DNA from: Gaetbulibacter saemankumensis DSM 17032
Lineage (GTDB): Bacteria; Bacteroidota; Bacteroidia; Flavobacteriales; Flavobacteriaceae
Reading direction: 5' to 3'
Length of the DNA: 64,000 bases
Assembly (NCBI RefSeq): GCF_000425645.1
Contig: NZ_AUDV01000005.1
Span: 186,001-250,000 of the forward strand
The notes below the pieces were generated by a model. The model was not told the origin of the DNA and ran no database searches. It saw only the letters and a list, made by a program, of their open reading frames with translations. Each line of letters opens with the position of its first letter. Position 1 is the first letter of the stretch. The position numbers and the translations under genes were made by a program. Shown here in pieces: positions 19,301-29,200 of the stretch.

Positions 19301-19697
19301 TATCCTTAGATACGCGGGCCTTGTTATCGGCAAAATCGTATTGGTGGTTTACATAAATAGGAATACCAAAGCCTTCAACTTCCCAGTTGGAAGGCACTTT
19401 TATATCGTTCCAGTTACTTACATCGAAACTTGGGTTCATAAATGTGGTTGGTCTATCTTTCGGAGAACGTACCCAGTTAAATTTCCATGTACCATTTAAA
19501 ATCTGTTTAAAAACAGGAGTAGCAGCATCTCGGTCCTCTAACGATGAAAACGATGTAAAAGTGGCATGGGCAGCCTCTTTATTTTCACTAATAACACTTA
19601 CATTTTCTATGTAATCCCAAATATTAATATTCTGACCCTGTCCTATAAAAAATATTTGAAAAACAATTAGTGTGGCAACGATTTTATTAATTCTCAT
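16368..19697 (-). CDS. Exported LacZ-type GH2 glycosidase (beta-galactosidase-like)
   Basis: This 1109-aa protein has a signal peptide (cleavage near FIGQGQ). It shows the full LacZ-like order: sugar-binding jelly roll (residues about 60-240, GTWKFNW, GYSQGSKLPAEFDI), immunoglobulin-like domain, TIM barrel with acid/base E496 ([10 protein letters not shown]) and nucleophile E569 (SEYAHAMGN), then the C-terminal small-chain domain ([29 protein letters not shown]). Family activity is release of terminal beta-galactose; related enzymes act on sulfated or host-type glycans. It heads a two-gene unit with the GH-A enzyme. It has the same architecture as the gene at 37614-40778. Confidence 0.88.
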   Translation of the reverse strand: MRINKIVATLIVFQIFFIGQGQNINIWDYIENVSVISENKEAAHATFTSFSSLEDRDAATPVFKQILNGTWKFNWVRSPKDRPTTFMNPSFDVSNWNDIKVPSNWEVEGFGIPIYVNHQYDFADNKARVSKDIEFLNPEYPRSVPKYPGKVPHDYNPVGSYRRDFTLADNWDNKQIFLHIGAMKSGGFVWVNGQYVGYSQGSKLPAEFDITTYAKPGKNTIALQIFRWTDGAYLECQDFWRISGIERDVYVYAQPKVRIEDFEVVSNLDKAYENGSFQLDIDLQNHLEKAQKVKVAYKILDGDKVISESTKTATISSKESLNSTFNASILNVKPWSAEHPNLYTLQIEIRNKKGKLIETTSRKIGFRSVEIKNGILRLNGQHITLKGVNTQEADPVTGHVMSEELILKDITMWKENNINAVRLSHYPRGSRFYELCDEHGIYVVDEANIESHGMYYGKESLAKNETWETQHVDRMIRMVERDKNHPSVIIWSLGNEAGNGVNFYAGYKAIKANDKSKRPVQYERPYKDRDGTMLDMDWNTDILVPQYPSPDYFEYIGKHKTDRPFIPSEYAHAMGNSTGNFQDYWDIIEQYENLQGGFIWDWVDQSIWKTNENGEKYYAFGGDYGENMPSDNNFLNNGIVFPDRSPQPALYEVKKAHEFINFKNNGINNFNELRVFVENLYDFTDLDQFDMVAQIKADGQVLKTIPIETLHVEPHTGKLVRLSLDDVEYQKNTEYFVVISAVTSKSWGLLPKGFEVAREQIRLDKFYTEESTSIGNRAALHVSKKDGSVTVENDVVRVVFDKGAGRITTYEFQGKELLKDGKGPKPNFWRAVTDNDSGSKMYRYNIEWKKASLFSEVTEVEVGQPSENTVNLKVTYQLPGVETTFVSLYTINGNGVIRVENMLNETTYKGDIPRIGMRMQILKEYDNMTYYGRGPWENYKDRKASAFIDLYESKVADQYVPYIRPQENGYKTDVRWVALSNNNNTGLMVVADNVAKGLGISALHMPNEDFDTAEGLNYGKVDDVDVEYRIDGIPELNRSKHTIDIKEQDLVQLNIDLDQRGVAGDDSWGSKPRKKYLIEGNKKHKYAFYLVPFKGMNKTDLVKISKKNK

Positions 19698-20046
19698 ATA
19701 ATATTTAATATTTTGCTATTCTTTAAGTTAGATAATTAAGTACAATCAAAATTATCAATAATTAATTATTCTACGCGAGTTATAGGCTACTTTTCCAAGC
19801 CCTTTGTTAAGATTTTTCGATTTCCGGAATCCTATGCATTCCTTTTCAATAATATTAAACAAAATATCTATAATATGCGACGTTGGGTGGCAACATTAAA
19901 TACTTCCTCAATATCGGTTTATAAAAAGATAAAACCAGTAAACAAAATTTATGACCAAATATGTCACTTTATTGTTACCGGTTTTGCGCGCTATTAAATC
20001 TTACTGTGAGTAAATTAAGGTTTCTTCTTTCAATTTTACTGTTATT
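19698..20046. other. AT-rich intergenic region upstream of GH2
   Basis: These 349 nt separate two minus-strand genes and probably hold the GH2 promoter. I see no gene remnant, no strong hairpin and no clear operator copy. An ATATGTCA stretch near 19959 only weakly resembles the AT-rich motif. Confidence 0.5.
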
Positions 20047-21402
20047 TTAGTAAGTATCCTTATGCCAGTTATAAGGCTTACGCTTTACCCAATTTCCTCT
20101 GGTGAAATCCGGGAAATCTTGTGGCTCACCGTTATTCTCGATAGATAATTCTGACAATGGTGTAATGGCGCTCCAAGCGGCAGCATCATAAGCATCCAAT
20201 GGTGGTGCAATGTTTTGCTTGGCAGATTCAACAAACGCATTTAGTACAAAAAAGTCCATACCTCCATGTCCTGCTCCCTCTGCTTTTTCTCCATATTTTT
20301 TCCATAATGGGTGATCATATTTCTTTAACCACTCATCGGCAGCATCCCAATGGTGAGGTTTAGTCACTCCATCAATATGTATTCTATTACCATCTACTTC
20401 CCAAAGACCATTGGCGCCTTGAACCCTAAATCCTAAAGAGTAAGGTCTAGGCGAATTACAATCATGCGTTACTATAATAGTTTCGCCATTAGCAGTTTCT
20501 ATTGTAGATGTGATAATATCCCCTTGCTTGAATTTTAGTTTGGCATTGGGGTGATCTTCTCCTCCATGCTTCACTATATAATTATGAAGTCCAACGGCTT
20601 TCGTAGCATGTGATGTTAAAGACAGAAAACGGTTCCCCCTGTTAATATCACACATAACAGCTACTGGCCCTACACCATGTGTCGGGTACACGTCGGCATT
20701 CCTTAATAGAGAATGTTGCGTTCTCCAGGCCGATTCAGAAATTCCCTTGTCACCAAACTCAACCCCTCGACCATAAGCAGTTTCACCATCATTTAACTTC
20801 ACAAATCGTAAATCGTGCTGATAACCACATCTAAAATGTAAAAGTTCTCCAAATACATTCTGTTTTACCATATTTAATACGGCTAATATATCTCTGCGAT
20901 AGTTTACGTTTTCCAAAATCATTAAATGAGTACCGGTGGATTCATGAGTATTTACTAAATCCCAGCATTCTTCCATGGTATTCGCGGCAGATACTTCTAA
21001 CCCTGTATACTTTCCAGCTAACATAGCATCTTTAGCCATACGGGTATGCCACAACCAGGGTGTTGCTATTATCACAGCATCTACCTCTTTTAATTCTAAC
21101 AGATTTCGATAATCATGTTCATTACTACCAAACACAACAGGTTTTTTTTGCCCTGCTTTCGCTATAGTATCTAAAGCAACATTTATACGGTTAGGGTCTA
21201 TATCGCATATTGCGGTTACAATAACATCGTCTCTATGTAATAAATTATATAAGTGATTTGTTCCACGCAACCCAACACCTATTAAGCCAATGCGTAATTT
21301 TTCTTTGAAAACAGCACTTTTACCAAATGAATAACTTGGCATGATGGTCATGCCCGCTCCGGCTATTAAAGAGGTTTTTATAAAATTTCTTCTTTTATTC
21401 AT
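20047..21402 (-). CDS. Tat-exported Gfo/Idh/MocA protein, GH109-type alpha-N-acetylgalactosaminidase
   Basis: This 451-aa protein has a Tat-type leader (NKRRNFIKTSLIAGAG). A Rossmann domain follows (RIGLIGVGLRG, AICDID), then the EVSAANT segment and the mixed alpha/beta C-terminal domain with GAGHGGMDF. This combination is characteristic of GH109 enzymes, which use bound NAD in an oxidation-elimination mechanism to remove alpha-linked GalNAc. Tat export is usual for them because the cofactor is bound before export. A plain sugar dehydrogenase is the alternative, but GHGGMD and the Tat signal favour GH109. It stands alone, 349 nt from the next gene. Confidence 0.83.
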   Translation of the reverse strand: MNKRRNFIKTSLIAGAGMTIMPSYSFGKSAVFKEKLRIGLIGVGLRGTNHLYNLLHRDDVIVTAICDIDPNRINVALDTIAKAGQKKPVVFGSNEHDYRNLLELKEVDAVIIATPWLWHTRMAKDAMLAGKYTGLEVSAANTMEECWDLVNTHESTGTHLMILENVNYRRDILAVLNMVKQNVFGELLHFRCGYQHDLRFVKLNDGETAYGRGVEFGDKGISESAWRTQHSLLRNADVYPTHGVGPVAVMCDINRGNRFLSLTSHATKAVGLHNYIVKHGGEDHPNAKLKFKQGDIITSTIETANGETIIVTHDCNSPRPYSLGFRVQGANGLWEVDGNRIHIDGVTKPHHWDAADEWLKKYDHPLWKKYGEKAEGAGHGGMDFFVLNAFVESAKQNIAPPLDAYDAAAWSAITPLSELSIENNGEPQDFPDFTRGNWVKRKPYNWHKDTY

Positions 21403-22004
21403 TATAAATTGTCTTTATGATTATCAAAATAGTTTTGAAACTATATTTACAAAGTTATTTGAGATGAACACAAATTAGCGGTGAAACATTAATGCAATAC
21501 GGTGTGTATTTTAGTCAAAAAAGGACGAAATTACTGATACACACATATTTCAAAGGGTTTACACCTAATAAAAACAACAATCCTTATTACATCTAATTAC
21601 ACCTATTCAGACTACGCGGTGCGTTTCTATTTTATACGTACACAAAATCCAGATACTATATAAATAATGTATAACCAAACTAATAAGCCTAATGAACAAC
21701 AAAGGATTTTTGAAAATTATATCATTTAAATGCCCAGTTTTACGGAAATAAAATTTCTAAGAAAATCCAGATGCAGAGCTTCCAGAAATTCTTTTTAGAA
21801 TAAAGTAAGTTAAAATTTATAGCATCTCGTCCTTTAACAATTTTAGATTATTAACTGGAGAGGAAAGCGGCGCGTATAAAAAGAAAAATAATCACCCATA
21901 AAAATAATTCAAAAATTGTTTAAATAATTACAGATATGAAGCTATCAACCTAACTACTTATGTTATATATTCTTAATACAAAATCAAAGTACCGCAACTA
22001 TATA
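21403..22004. other. Divergent intergenic region
   Basis: About 600 nt between the divergently transcribed GH109 gene and the conserved leader of the LamG gene. It must contain the GH109 promoter. Around 21740-21815 a short stretch reads ENPDAELPEILFRIK in one plus frame, ending in a stop. It looks coding-like, but it is too short to identify. Confidence 0.4.
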
Positions 22005-22216
22005 AAGAAAAACATTGTGGATAGACTTATTTAATTAAGATTCGACTAACTGCGCATTTTAACCGATACAATACACAATGCTCTGAAAATCAACCAATAC
22101 ACCCCCTATTTAAGCCGATTTATTCAACGCTTTTTTTTAGCATCCTTATGTAATTTAGTAACATAAACTTTAACCCTCTATTAACAATTTTAATAACTAT
22201 CTAAATACATTAAATT
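22005..22216 (+). promoter_or_regulatory. Conserved leader, copy 1 (inverted match to 31912-32125)
   Basis: The 212 nt before the LamG gene match, in reverse complement, the region before the T9SS gene starting at 31911. By eye about four in five positions agree with almost no gaps. Identical runs include CGATTTATTCAACGC followed by eight T and AG, and TAACAATTTTAATAACTAT just ahead of the start codon. Both copies end at an ATG. I infer a shared promoter and 5' leader under the same regulator. Confidence 0.85.
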
Positions 22217-23902
22217 ATGAAAACAAAAACTACATTTTTAAGCTTAGCGTTTTTCATAGCAGGGCTATTTACTATTTCTATAGGTAATGCTCAAGCTACA
22301 GATCCAAACGCTTTTTTACAACTTACATTTGATAACGAGTTAACTGCAACAACTTATCTCCCTACGGATATTGCTTTTACCAAAGGTGGTGGTAATCCTA
22401 TAAGAAAGGCAGATGGCCCTACAACGGCTACAACTGTTGGAGGCATAACTCTTACAAATAGTTTTGGAAAAGCTTACGATGCTTCAACTGTTACTGCTGA
22501 TAGTCTAATAACCTCTACCAGTAATTTTTCCATTCGGGGGTCACAACCAAGAACCATTTGTGCATGGGTAAAAACAACTGCTGGAGGATTTATATGGCAA
22601 ATGGGATATGATGGAGGTGCTCAGGCAAGGATGGCCTTAAATTTGACAGCTACAGCCTTAAATCTTCAAATACAAAATGGTGCTACCTTTTCGAATGAAA
22701 TAAATTGGAATGATGGCAACTGGCATCATGTTGCTGTGGTATATCCTGGAGGCACCTTAGACAATGTTATATTTTATTTTGACGGTGTTGATGTTGGAAA
22801 CGTAGGAAGCGGTACAAGTAATACAACTCCAAACACCTATAAGGATATTATAAAAATTGGACATAGAGATGCCACTCGGTTTTTTAGTGGACAAATAGAT
22901 GATATTCGCATCTATGACATTGCTTTAAGCCCAGGCGATATTAATGAAGTACTTCTTGGAAATTCTATTACTGCTACCCCTCCTGCTGCTCCTGCCCCAG
23001 TTTTAGCAGCACATTATAAATTCGAAAATAACTATGATGATTCTGCAGGTAGTCTTCCTCTTCAATTAGATGGTACAACTTGGCCAACTAGCAGTGATAT
23101 AGGATTTGATAATGTATCACCAGCTGTAGGGACCTATAATTTTCAATCCGCTGAAACCACCCCTAGCCCTGATGACAGACTGGTTTCTCAAGGAAACCTA
23201 CCTTCTTCGCTTGTTGGTAATAGCGCAAGATCTATTTCTGCATGGGTAAGGAGTGGTCCTTCGTCAGTTTTTCATGGACTTGTCTTTTGGGGTGATGCTT
23301 CCACTAGATTTGGTTTGCTTATTGAAAAAAATCTTAGCAGATGTAGAGCTATAAGCACCGATGATTTGTTTGATAGTAATGATGATGGTGAAGGGAATTT
23401 ACGTGATAATGAATGGCATCACCTAGCCTTAACTTATCATAATGGTAAAATGTTTATGTATGTTGATGGAAATGAAAAGTTCGAATTGGTAGAATTGCCT
23501 AATACAGCAACTTCAGCACTTACTGTTGGCGCAGATATAACAACAGGTAGGTCTTTAATTGGAGACTTGGATGATATTAGGTTATACGAAGGTGTTCTTT
23601 CTAAACAAGACGTTTTGGATATCATGAAAGACTCAACTTTAGGTATAGAAGACAATAGAAATACCAGTACGTTTAAGGCCTATCCTAACCCGGTTAACGA
23701 TATTTTAACCATTGCCTCTAAAACAGTATCGAGCTCATTAGATGTAGCCGTTTACAATATATTAGGAGCTCAGGTAAAAACCAATATCTCTCAAGAATAT
23801 GGAGAAGCCCGTGTAGACATGCGTGGTTTAGCACCTGGATTTTATAGTGTTATTGTTACCGCAGACGGAAAACAATCCAGCCTAAAAATACTTAAGAAAT
23901 AA
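22217..23902 (+). CDS. Secreted two-LamG-domain protein, T9SS type A cargo
   Basis: This 561-aa protein has a signal peptide (cleavage near GNAQA). Two concanavalin/LamG-like jelly rolls lie at about residues 30-250 and 265-480. Each has the tell-tale endings NWHHVAVVYPGG ... GQIDDIRIYDIAL and EWHHLALTYHNG ... GDLDDIRLYEGVL. A linker of Thr, Ala and Pro (TATPPAAPAPV) separates them. The last 70 residues (FKAYPNPVNDILTI to SLKILKK) are a Por-secretion type A sorting domain, so it is surface-bound or secreted through T9SS. No catalytic motif is visible; glycan binding is the likely role. It is followed 14 nt later by a type B cargo gene. Confidence 0.85.
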   Translation: MKTKTTFLSLAFFIAGLFTISIGNAQATDPNAFLQLTFDNELTATTYLPTDIAFTKGGGNPIRKADGPTTATTVGGITLTNSFGKAYDASTVTADSLITSTSNFSIRGSQPRTICAWVKTTAGGFIWQMGYDGGAQARMALNLTATALNLQIQNGATFSNEINWNDGNWHHVAVVYPGGTLDNVIFYFDGVDVGNVGSGTSNTTPNTYKDIIKIGHRDATRFFSGQIDDIRIYDIALSPGDINEVLLGNSITATPPAAPAPVLAAHYKFENNYDDSAGSLPLQLDGTTWPTSSDIGFDNVSPAVGTYNFQSAETTPSPDDRLVSQGNLPSSLVGNSARSISAWVRSGPSSVFHGLVFWGDASTRFGLLIEKNLSRCRAISTDDLFDSNDDGEGNLRDNEWHHLALTYHNGKMFMYVDGNEKFELVELPNTATSALTVGADITTGRSLIGDLDDIRLYEGVLSKQDVLDIMKDSTLGIEDNRNTSTFKAYPNPVNDILTIASKTVSSSLDVAVYNILGAQVKTNISQEYGEARVDMRGLAPGFYSVIVTADGKQSSLKILKK

Positions 23903-23916
23903 ATTAACTTAAAGCT

Positions 23917-25761
23917 ATGTTTCGGTCTTACAGAACTATAACCATAGCTTTAATACTTTGCGCTTTCGCTTTGCAAGGCTTACTGGCCCAAAGCGGAAGC
24001 GCAAAATTTTGTATCGATGCCGAACCCCTTTGTGCGTTAGAAGGTTTTAGTTATCCGAATAACCATGGTCGAGATTTTGCCGAATTTGGCCCAAACTATG
24101 GCTGCATGCGCGGACGTCCCAATCCATCTTGGTTTTATCTGCAAATTGACCAGGGAGGCGATATAACACTTAAGTTAGAGCAAAGTAAAACGCCACAAGG
24201 ACCAGCCGATTTAGATGTTGATTTTATTATCTATGGCCCGTTTACGGACCCCAGATTACCTTGTACAGATGATTTAACAGCACAAAACATTATAGATTGT
24301 AATTGGTCGCCAAACGCCATTGAATATGCCAATATCACCACAACAAAAACAGGTGAATACTATTTGCTCATGATTACTAATTACTCTGTTTATCCTGGCT
24401 ATATAAGCGTTACTAAAACGGCAGGTACTGCTACGACGAACTGTGTTATTGTGGAAGATCCTGAATACAGAACAGATATAGCCTGTGAGGGTGAAACCGT
24501 GACTATGGACGCCACAACTACAAATGCGATAAGCTATACTTGGCTGGAGGAAACCAGTCCTGGAAGTGGTGATTTTACCGAGATTACAGGGCAAACTACA
24601 AGCACCTATTACAGTACCAGTACCAAAACCTATAGAGCCGAAGCCCGTAATATGGCAAATAAAGTGATAAAAATGTATGAGTTTGACCTCCAATTTATTA
24701 CAAGCCCTGTTGTGCCAAGCGAAATAAGTGATTATGAACTTTGCGATAACCAAGGCACCAACGATGGGCAAGGTACATTTGACCTATCTTATATGGATGC
24801 CGAAATTTTAAATACGCTTGACCCAAACACTTTTGAAGTAACCTATTACGACAACTACGACAAGGCATTAAACCATACGGAACCTCTAGTCTCAGCATAC
24901 AACAATATAAACCCCTCTGAACTCATTTATGTGCGAATAGATAATATTAGTACCACAGAGGTTACCTGTTTTGATGTAGGAAGCTTTAACCTGATTATGC
25001 ACAAAAACCCAGAGCCTATTTTAGACCCCGAATATATTTTATGTATTAATACTAATGGGTCTGAAGACATTGCAAGCCCTCCCCTCTTAGACACCGGATT
25101 AAGCAGCACCGATTACCTATTCGAATGGTACCTCGATGGTATTCTTTTAAACAGTGAAACCGAGGGTTATATTTTTCCCACATCTTCTGGGCAATATAGT
25201 GTAACTGCTACAGATAGGACAACAACCTGCTCTGGTTACGCCAGTACAACGGTGCTCACCAGCGAACCTCCTAAGGTTACGGCCGAAGTTAACTCCTACT
25301 CCTTTATTGAAAATAATGTTGTGGAAGTAACTGCTACAGGTGTCGGTTTACAAGACTATATTTACCGTATGGACGAGGGTGCATGGCAAACCGATGGAAC
25401 TTTCGACAATGTTTCTCTTGGCACCCATATATTTACGGTTAATAATTTAAGTGGGTGTGGTGAAACAAGCATAAGTCTTTTTGTAATAGACTACCCCCTT
25501 TACTTTACGCCCAATGGTGATGGTGTTCATGATACCTGGCATATAACTTCGAGATTAGGCGACCACTTTCAGGCTACCATTAGCATTTTTGACCGATATG
25601 GAAAGCTCATTAAATATTTAACGCCCGATAGTGCGGGATGGGATGGCACCTTTCAAAATATTCCCATGCCCACGTCAGATTATTGGTTTACTGTAGCCTA
25701 TACAGAACCTAAAGACAATAGTAAACGTATTTTTAAATCACATTTCGCCTTGAAACGATAA
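23917..25761 (+). CDS. Large surface protein with T9SS type B (gliding-associated) C-terminal domain
   Basis: This 614-aa protein has a signal peptide (cleavage near LLAQSG). The N-terminal region has conserved cysteines and the phrase GPNYGCMRGRPNPSWFYLQI, followed by GDITLKLEQ and DVDFIIYGPF, a jelly-roll typical of gliding-motility-associated surface proteins. Ig-like or PKD-like segments follow. The C-terminus, YFTPNGDGVHDTWHI ... YGKLIKYL ... WDGTFQNIPMPTSDYWF, is the type B sorting domain. It probably forms a unit with the LamG gene 14 nt upstream. The molecular role is not known. Confidence 0.85.
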   Translation: MFRSYRTITIALILCAFALQGLLAQSGSAKFCIDAEPLCALEGFSYPNNHGRDFAEFGPNYGCMRGRPNPSWFYLQIDQGGDITLKLEQSKTPQGPADLDVDFIIYGPFTDPRLPCTDDLTAQNIIDCNWSPNAIEYANITTTKTGEYYLLMITNYSVYPGYISVTKTAGTATTNCVIVEDPEYRTDIACEGETVTMDATTTNAISYTWLEETSPGSGDFTEITGQTTSTYYSTSTKTYRAEARNMANKVIKMYEFDLQFITSPVVPSEISDYELCDNQGTNDGQGTFDLSYMDAEILNTLDPNTFEVTYYDNYDKALNHTEPLVSAYNNINPSELIYVRIDNISTTEVTCFDVGSFNLIMHKNPEPILDPEYILCINTNGSEDIASPPLLDTGLSSTDYLFEWYLDGILLNSETEGYIFPTSSGQYSVTATDRTTTCSGYASTTVLTSEPPKVTAEVNSYSFIENNVVEVTATGVGLQDYIYRMDEGAWQTDGTFDNVSLGTHIFTVNNLSGCGETSISLFVIDYPLYFTPNGDGVHDTWHITSRLGDHFQATISIFDRYGKLIKYLTPDSAGWDGTFQNIPMPTSDYWFTVAYTEPKDNSKRIFKSHFALKR

Positions 25762-25763
25762 AA

Positions 25764-25856
25764 ATGATAAACTTCTTTAAAAAAATAAAACTCGAATTAT
25801 TCTTATTTACTTTTTACCTGCTTATTATCTTGTGCCTGTGCTATATAATTTTTTAA
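25764..25856 (+). CDS. Candidate 30-aa single-span membrane peptide
   Basis: This short frame begins 2 nt after the type B gene's stop. A basic N-terminus (MINFFKKIKLE) leads into one hydrophobic stretch (FLFTFYLLIILCLCYIIF) reaching the stop. Position and clean topology suggest a translated membrane peptide, but nothing else supports it and AT-rich DNA readily gives such frames. No function is proposed. Confidence 0.35.
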   Translation: MINFFKKIKLELFLFTFYLLIILCLCYIIF

Positions 25857-26025
25857 TCCAACCTATTCATAACAGATTCGATTACAACATAAAATACCCT
25901 CTTACATATACTAAAGACCCAACAAAATTGTTTGATTTCTAAGATTGCCAATTCTTATAAATCGGAGTCAAATCAACGATTAAGTTGTTTTCTCCCTTTT
26001 CGTAATTAAGATAAGAATAATTTCC

Positions 26026-26062
26026 AAAGAAAACCCTGACGTAATGCATCAGGGTTTTCTTT
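26026..26062. terminator. Bidirectional hairpin terminator
   Basis: A 14-nt stem, AAAGAAAACCCTGA paired with TCAGGGTTTTCTTT, encloses a 9-nt loop. Runs of A and T on the outer arms make it functional in either direction. It closes the T9SS unit and insulates the sensor gene. The rest of 25857-26205 is AT-rich sequence containing the sensor's promoter. Confidence 0.88.
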
Positions 26063-26153
26063 TAAATTAAAATTAAATCTTAGGATCACTAGGTATTACG
26101 GCTCCGAAAAAAATGTGTTAGTCCAATATTTTTTTTTATGATTCAAAAACACT

Positions 26154-26161
26154 TAATTTTG
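26154..26161 (+). promoter_or_regulatory. Putative -7 box of the hybrid sensor gene
   Basis: TAATTTTG fits the Bacteroidota consensus TAnnTTTG and lies 44 nt before the start codon. No clear -33 element is seen. GTTAGTCCA at 26117-26125, just upstream, is half of a palindrome found past the gene's end (30403-30418). Confidence 0.5.
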
Positions 26162-26205
26162 CTTATAACCTAATTAAATTTATAATCAAATAATCGCCAG
26201 TATTA

Positions 26206-29200
26206 ATGAAAGTCAAAAAGTGTTATATATCATTTTTCTTATTACTCTTTATATGTGCTTTTGGCAAGGCACAAAACAGCACCAATTTCGAAACCATCGA
26301 TACTCCTTTTAAATTTCCTATTGATATAGCATCAGATCACTTGGGCTACCTGTGGATCACTGATATTGACGGAATTTACAAATTCATTGGTCATGATTAT
26401 TTATTTATTCCTCATAAAGAAATATTTGGCGAAGATTTTGTTGTTGATAGGGATTTTACACTAAAAAGAGATTATTCATCTAATTTATGGATTACTTCTG
26501 AAAACGGAGAGCTTACAAAAATAGATAGTTTAGGAAACTACAGCTCTTTTAAAAACAATGTCAGTTACAATAAAAAACCAATAAAAATAAAAGCCTTAGA
26601 ACCTAGCGAAAACAGCATGTGGTTTGGAAGCGACAATGGTACCCTATTAAAATATGATAACTTAAAAGCTACCATAGATAGTATTAGCACATTACCAGAA
26701 GTAGAAGGAAAAACCCAATATATAAAATCACTAGTATTTACAACGCCTTCAAATATGTATCTTACTACGTTAAAAGGTAAAATATGGCACTATGATGTAA
26801 AGCAAAATATATTTTCCAGAATATCACTTTTTCCAGAAAATTACAATCTCCCTGTAAGTTTAGATAAAGACATAAATGGAAATTTATGGTTAGCAACAGA
26901 AGATCAAGGTTTAATATACTATAACCCAGAATCTAAAGAAACTAAACAGTTTGGCAAAATACAAAAAAGTCAAAATCAAGAAAAATACGCCTATTTTATT
27001 AGTGTTTTTTGTGACAGTAATGGGGTTGTTTGGGCTGGAACTGATGGAGATGGACTTTATAGTATCAATACTAAAACTTCTGAAGTTCAAATTTATAAGC
27101 ATCAATATTACAATAAATACTCCATAAGCAACAACACCATAATTAACATAATTGAAGATTTAAAGGGTAATTTGTGGTTTATTAGTAAAAAAGGAATCAT
27201 CAATGTATTACCTAAAAGAACCAACAATATTAAACATTACACTGGTTTAGACAACAATAGACAAGCCTTAATTTTATCTATCTTAAAATCTTCTAAAGGT
27301 GATTTGTGGCTAGGTACAGATGAACATGGTTTAACCCGTATTAAAGATAAAAACAAAGTAGTTAGATATTATAAAGATAAAAAAGGGGATAATTATTTTG
27401 AAGGTGAATATATTCAATGTTTAGAAGAGGACAGTAAAGGAAATATATGGATAGGCACCTACAAAAACGGGGTTTGGGTATTTAATATTGAAAATAATAC
27501 CTTTAAAAAAGTAAATGTTCCTATTAATACATCTAATGATGTTCGCGATTTATTAATCGATTCTAAGAATAGAATTTGGGTGTTATTTTCCGAAACAATA
27601 TGCGTTTTGTCTGAACGTGGTGAATTTTTGGCAAATCTTAACCCAAGTCCTAATGGTTACATCGAAGATACAGACAATAATATATGCCAGGATAGCCATG
27701 GTGCGCTTTGGTTAAATATTGGGAAAGACAAGCTGTACCGATTTGACGAAAATTTAAACGACATTACACTTTCTAATTTTGAAGAAATTGCCTATTTCAA
27801 CAAAGAAGCCGCCGATAACTCCTTTAATTACAGCATTCGCACCATGACTATTGACCATGATGATAATTTATGGCTGATTACTTTCTCCGGTTTTGTAATT
27901 AAATATTCTATAAAAGAAAACCTTTATACATCATATTTAAACTCTCCACAATTTAAAAATTATTATATTATTTCTATAATTGAAGATGATAATAATGATT
28001 TATGGTTAGGTACATCCAATAATGGCCTTATTCATTATCAAAAAGAAAACCATTTGATAAAATCTTATTACAGTCATGATGGTTTAAATATAAAACAGTT
28101 TAGATCCAAAAGCACTTTTAAAGATAAAGACGGTATGCTTTATTTTGGAGGCGAAGAAGGCGTTAACGCCTTTTATCCTGACAAATTAGTAAAGCAAAAA
28201 AACAATGCCAAATTGTATATTAATGACATTAGTATATTAAATAAGCCTGCTCGACATATTTTAAAAGACCAAATACATGGGCATATCGAGCACATAAAGA
28301 ATCTAACATTTAAAGCCAATCAATCCTCTTTTTCTATTAAATTTTCTGCCATAGATAATGTTTTAAATTCAAATTATTTCTACGCATATAAATTAAAGGG
28401 CTTTGATGAAGATTGGATTGTACCAGGAAAGGATATTTCAGCTCATTACACCAATATCCCTGCCGGGAACTATACTTTCCAAGTAAAAGCTGGGACTAAA
28501 CCCAATGCCTGGGATATTGCTCCCATAGAACTAGGTATTAAAATAAAACCTTATTGGTGGAATACCATTCCCGCTTACATAGCCTATCTTTTCATTATTA
28601 CTTTTTTAGTATACAGTTATGTTATTAGAAAAAGATTAAAAAATGAACTACTCAAAGAAGCCTGGCAAAATGAACAAGCAAAGGAACTTTATGCCATGAA
28701 AATGAATTTCTTTGCAAAAATGTCTCATGAAATTCAAACACCTTTAACTCTTATACTGGGACCGATTAACGATATGCTGGCTAGAGCATCTGCTAATGGA
28801 AATGGACTCTTAAAACAGCGTTTAACCATGATTAACAATAATGCGAACAGACTGTCGCGTTTAGCCATGGAACTCATGACTCTTCGAAATAAGGAACTTG
28901 GAAAATTACGTCTTTATGCTTCGAAAAATAACCTTATTGAACATTTAAAAAACATTACCATATCCTTCAGTGAACAGGCCCGTTTTAAAAAAATAGACTT
29001 CGTAGAGCACTACCCTTCCAAAGATATATTTGTTTGGTATGATAAGGATAAAATTGAGCATGTCATATACAACCTATTATCTAATGCCTTTAAATTTACT
29101 CCCAACAATGGACGTATTGAAGTAAAAGTTGAAGTAAAAAAGAAAATAGAACAGATAAACATTTCTGTTAAAGACTCCGGACCTGGTATCCCTAAGGAAG

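Noticed and set aside
21740-21815. Coding-like scrap ENPDAELPEILFRIK
   Set aside because: Too short to assign to any family or to separate from chance.
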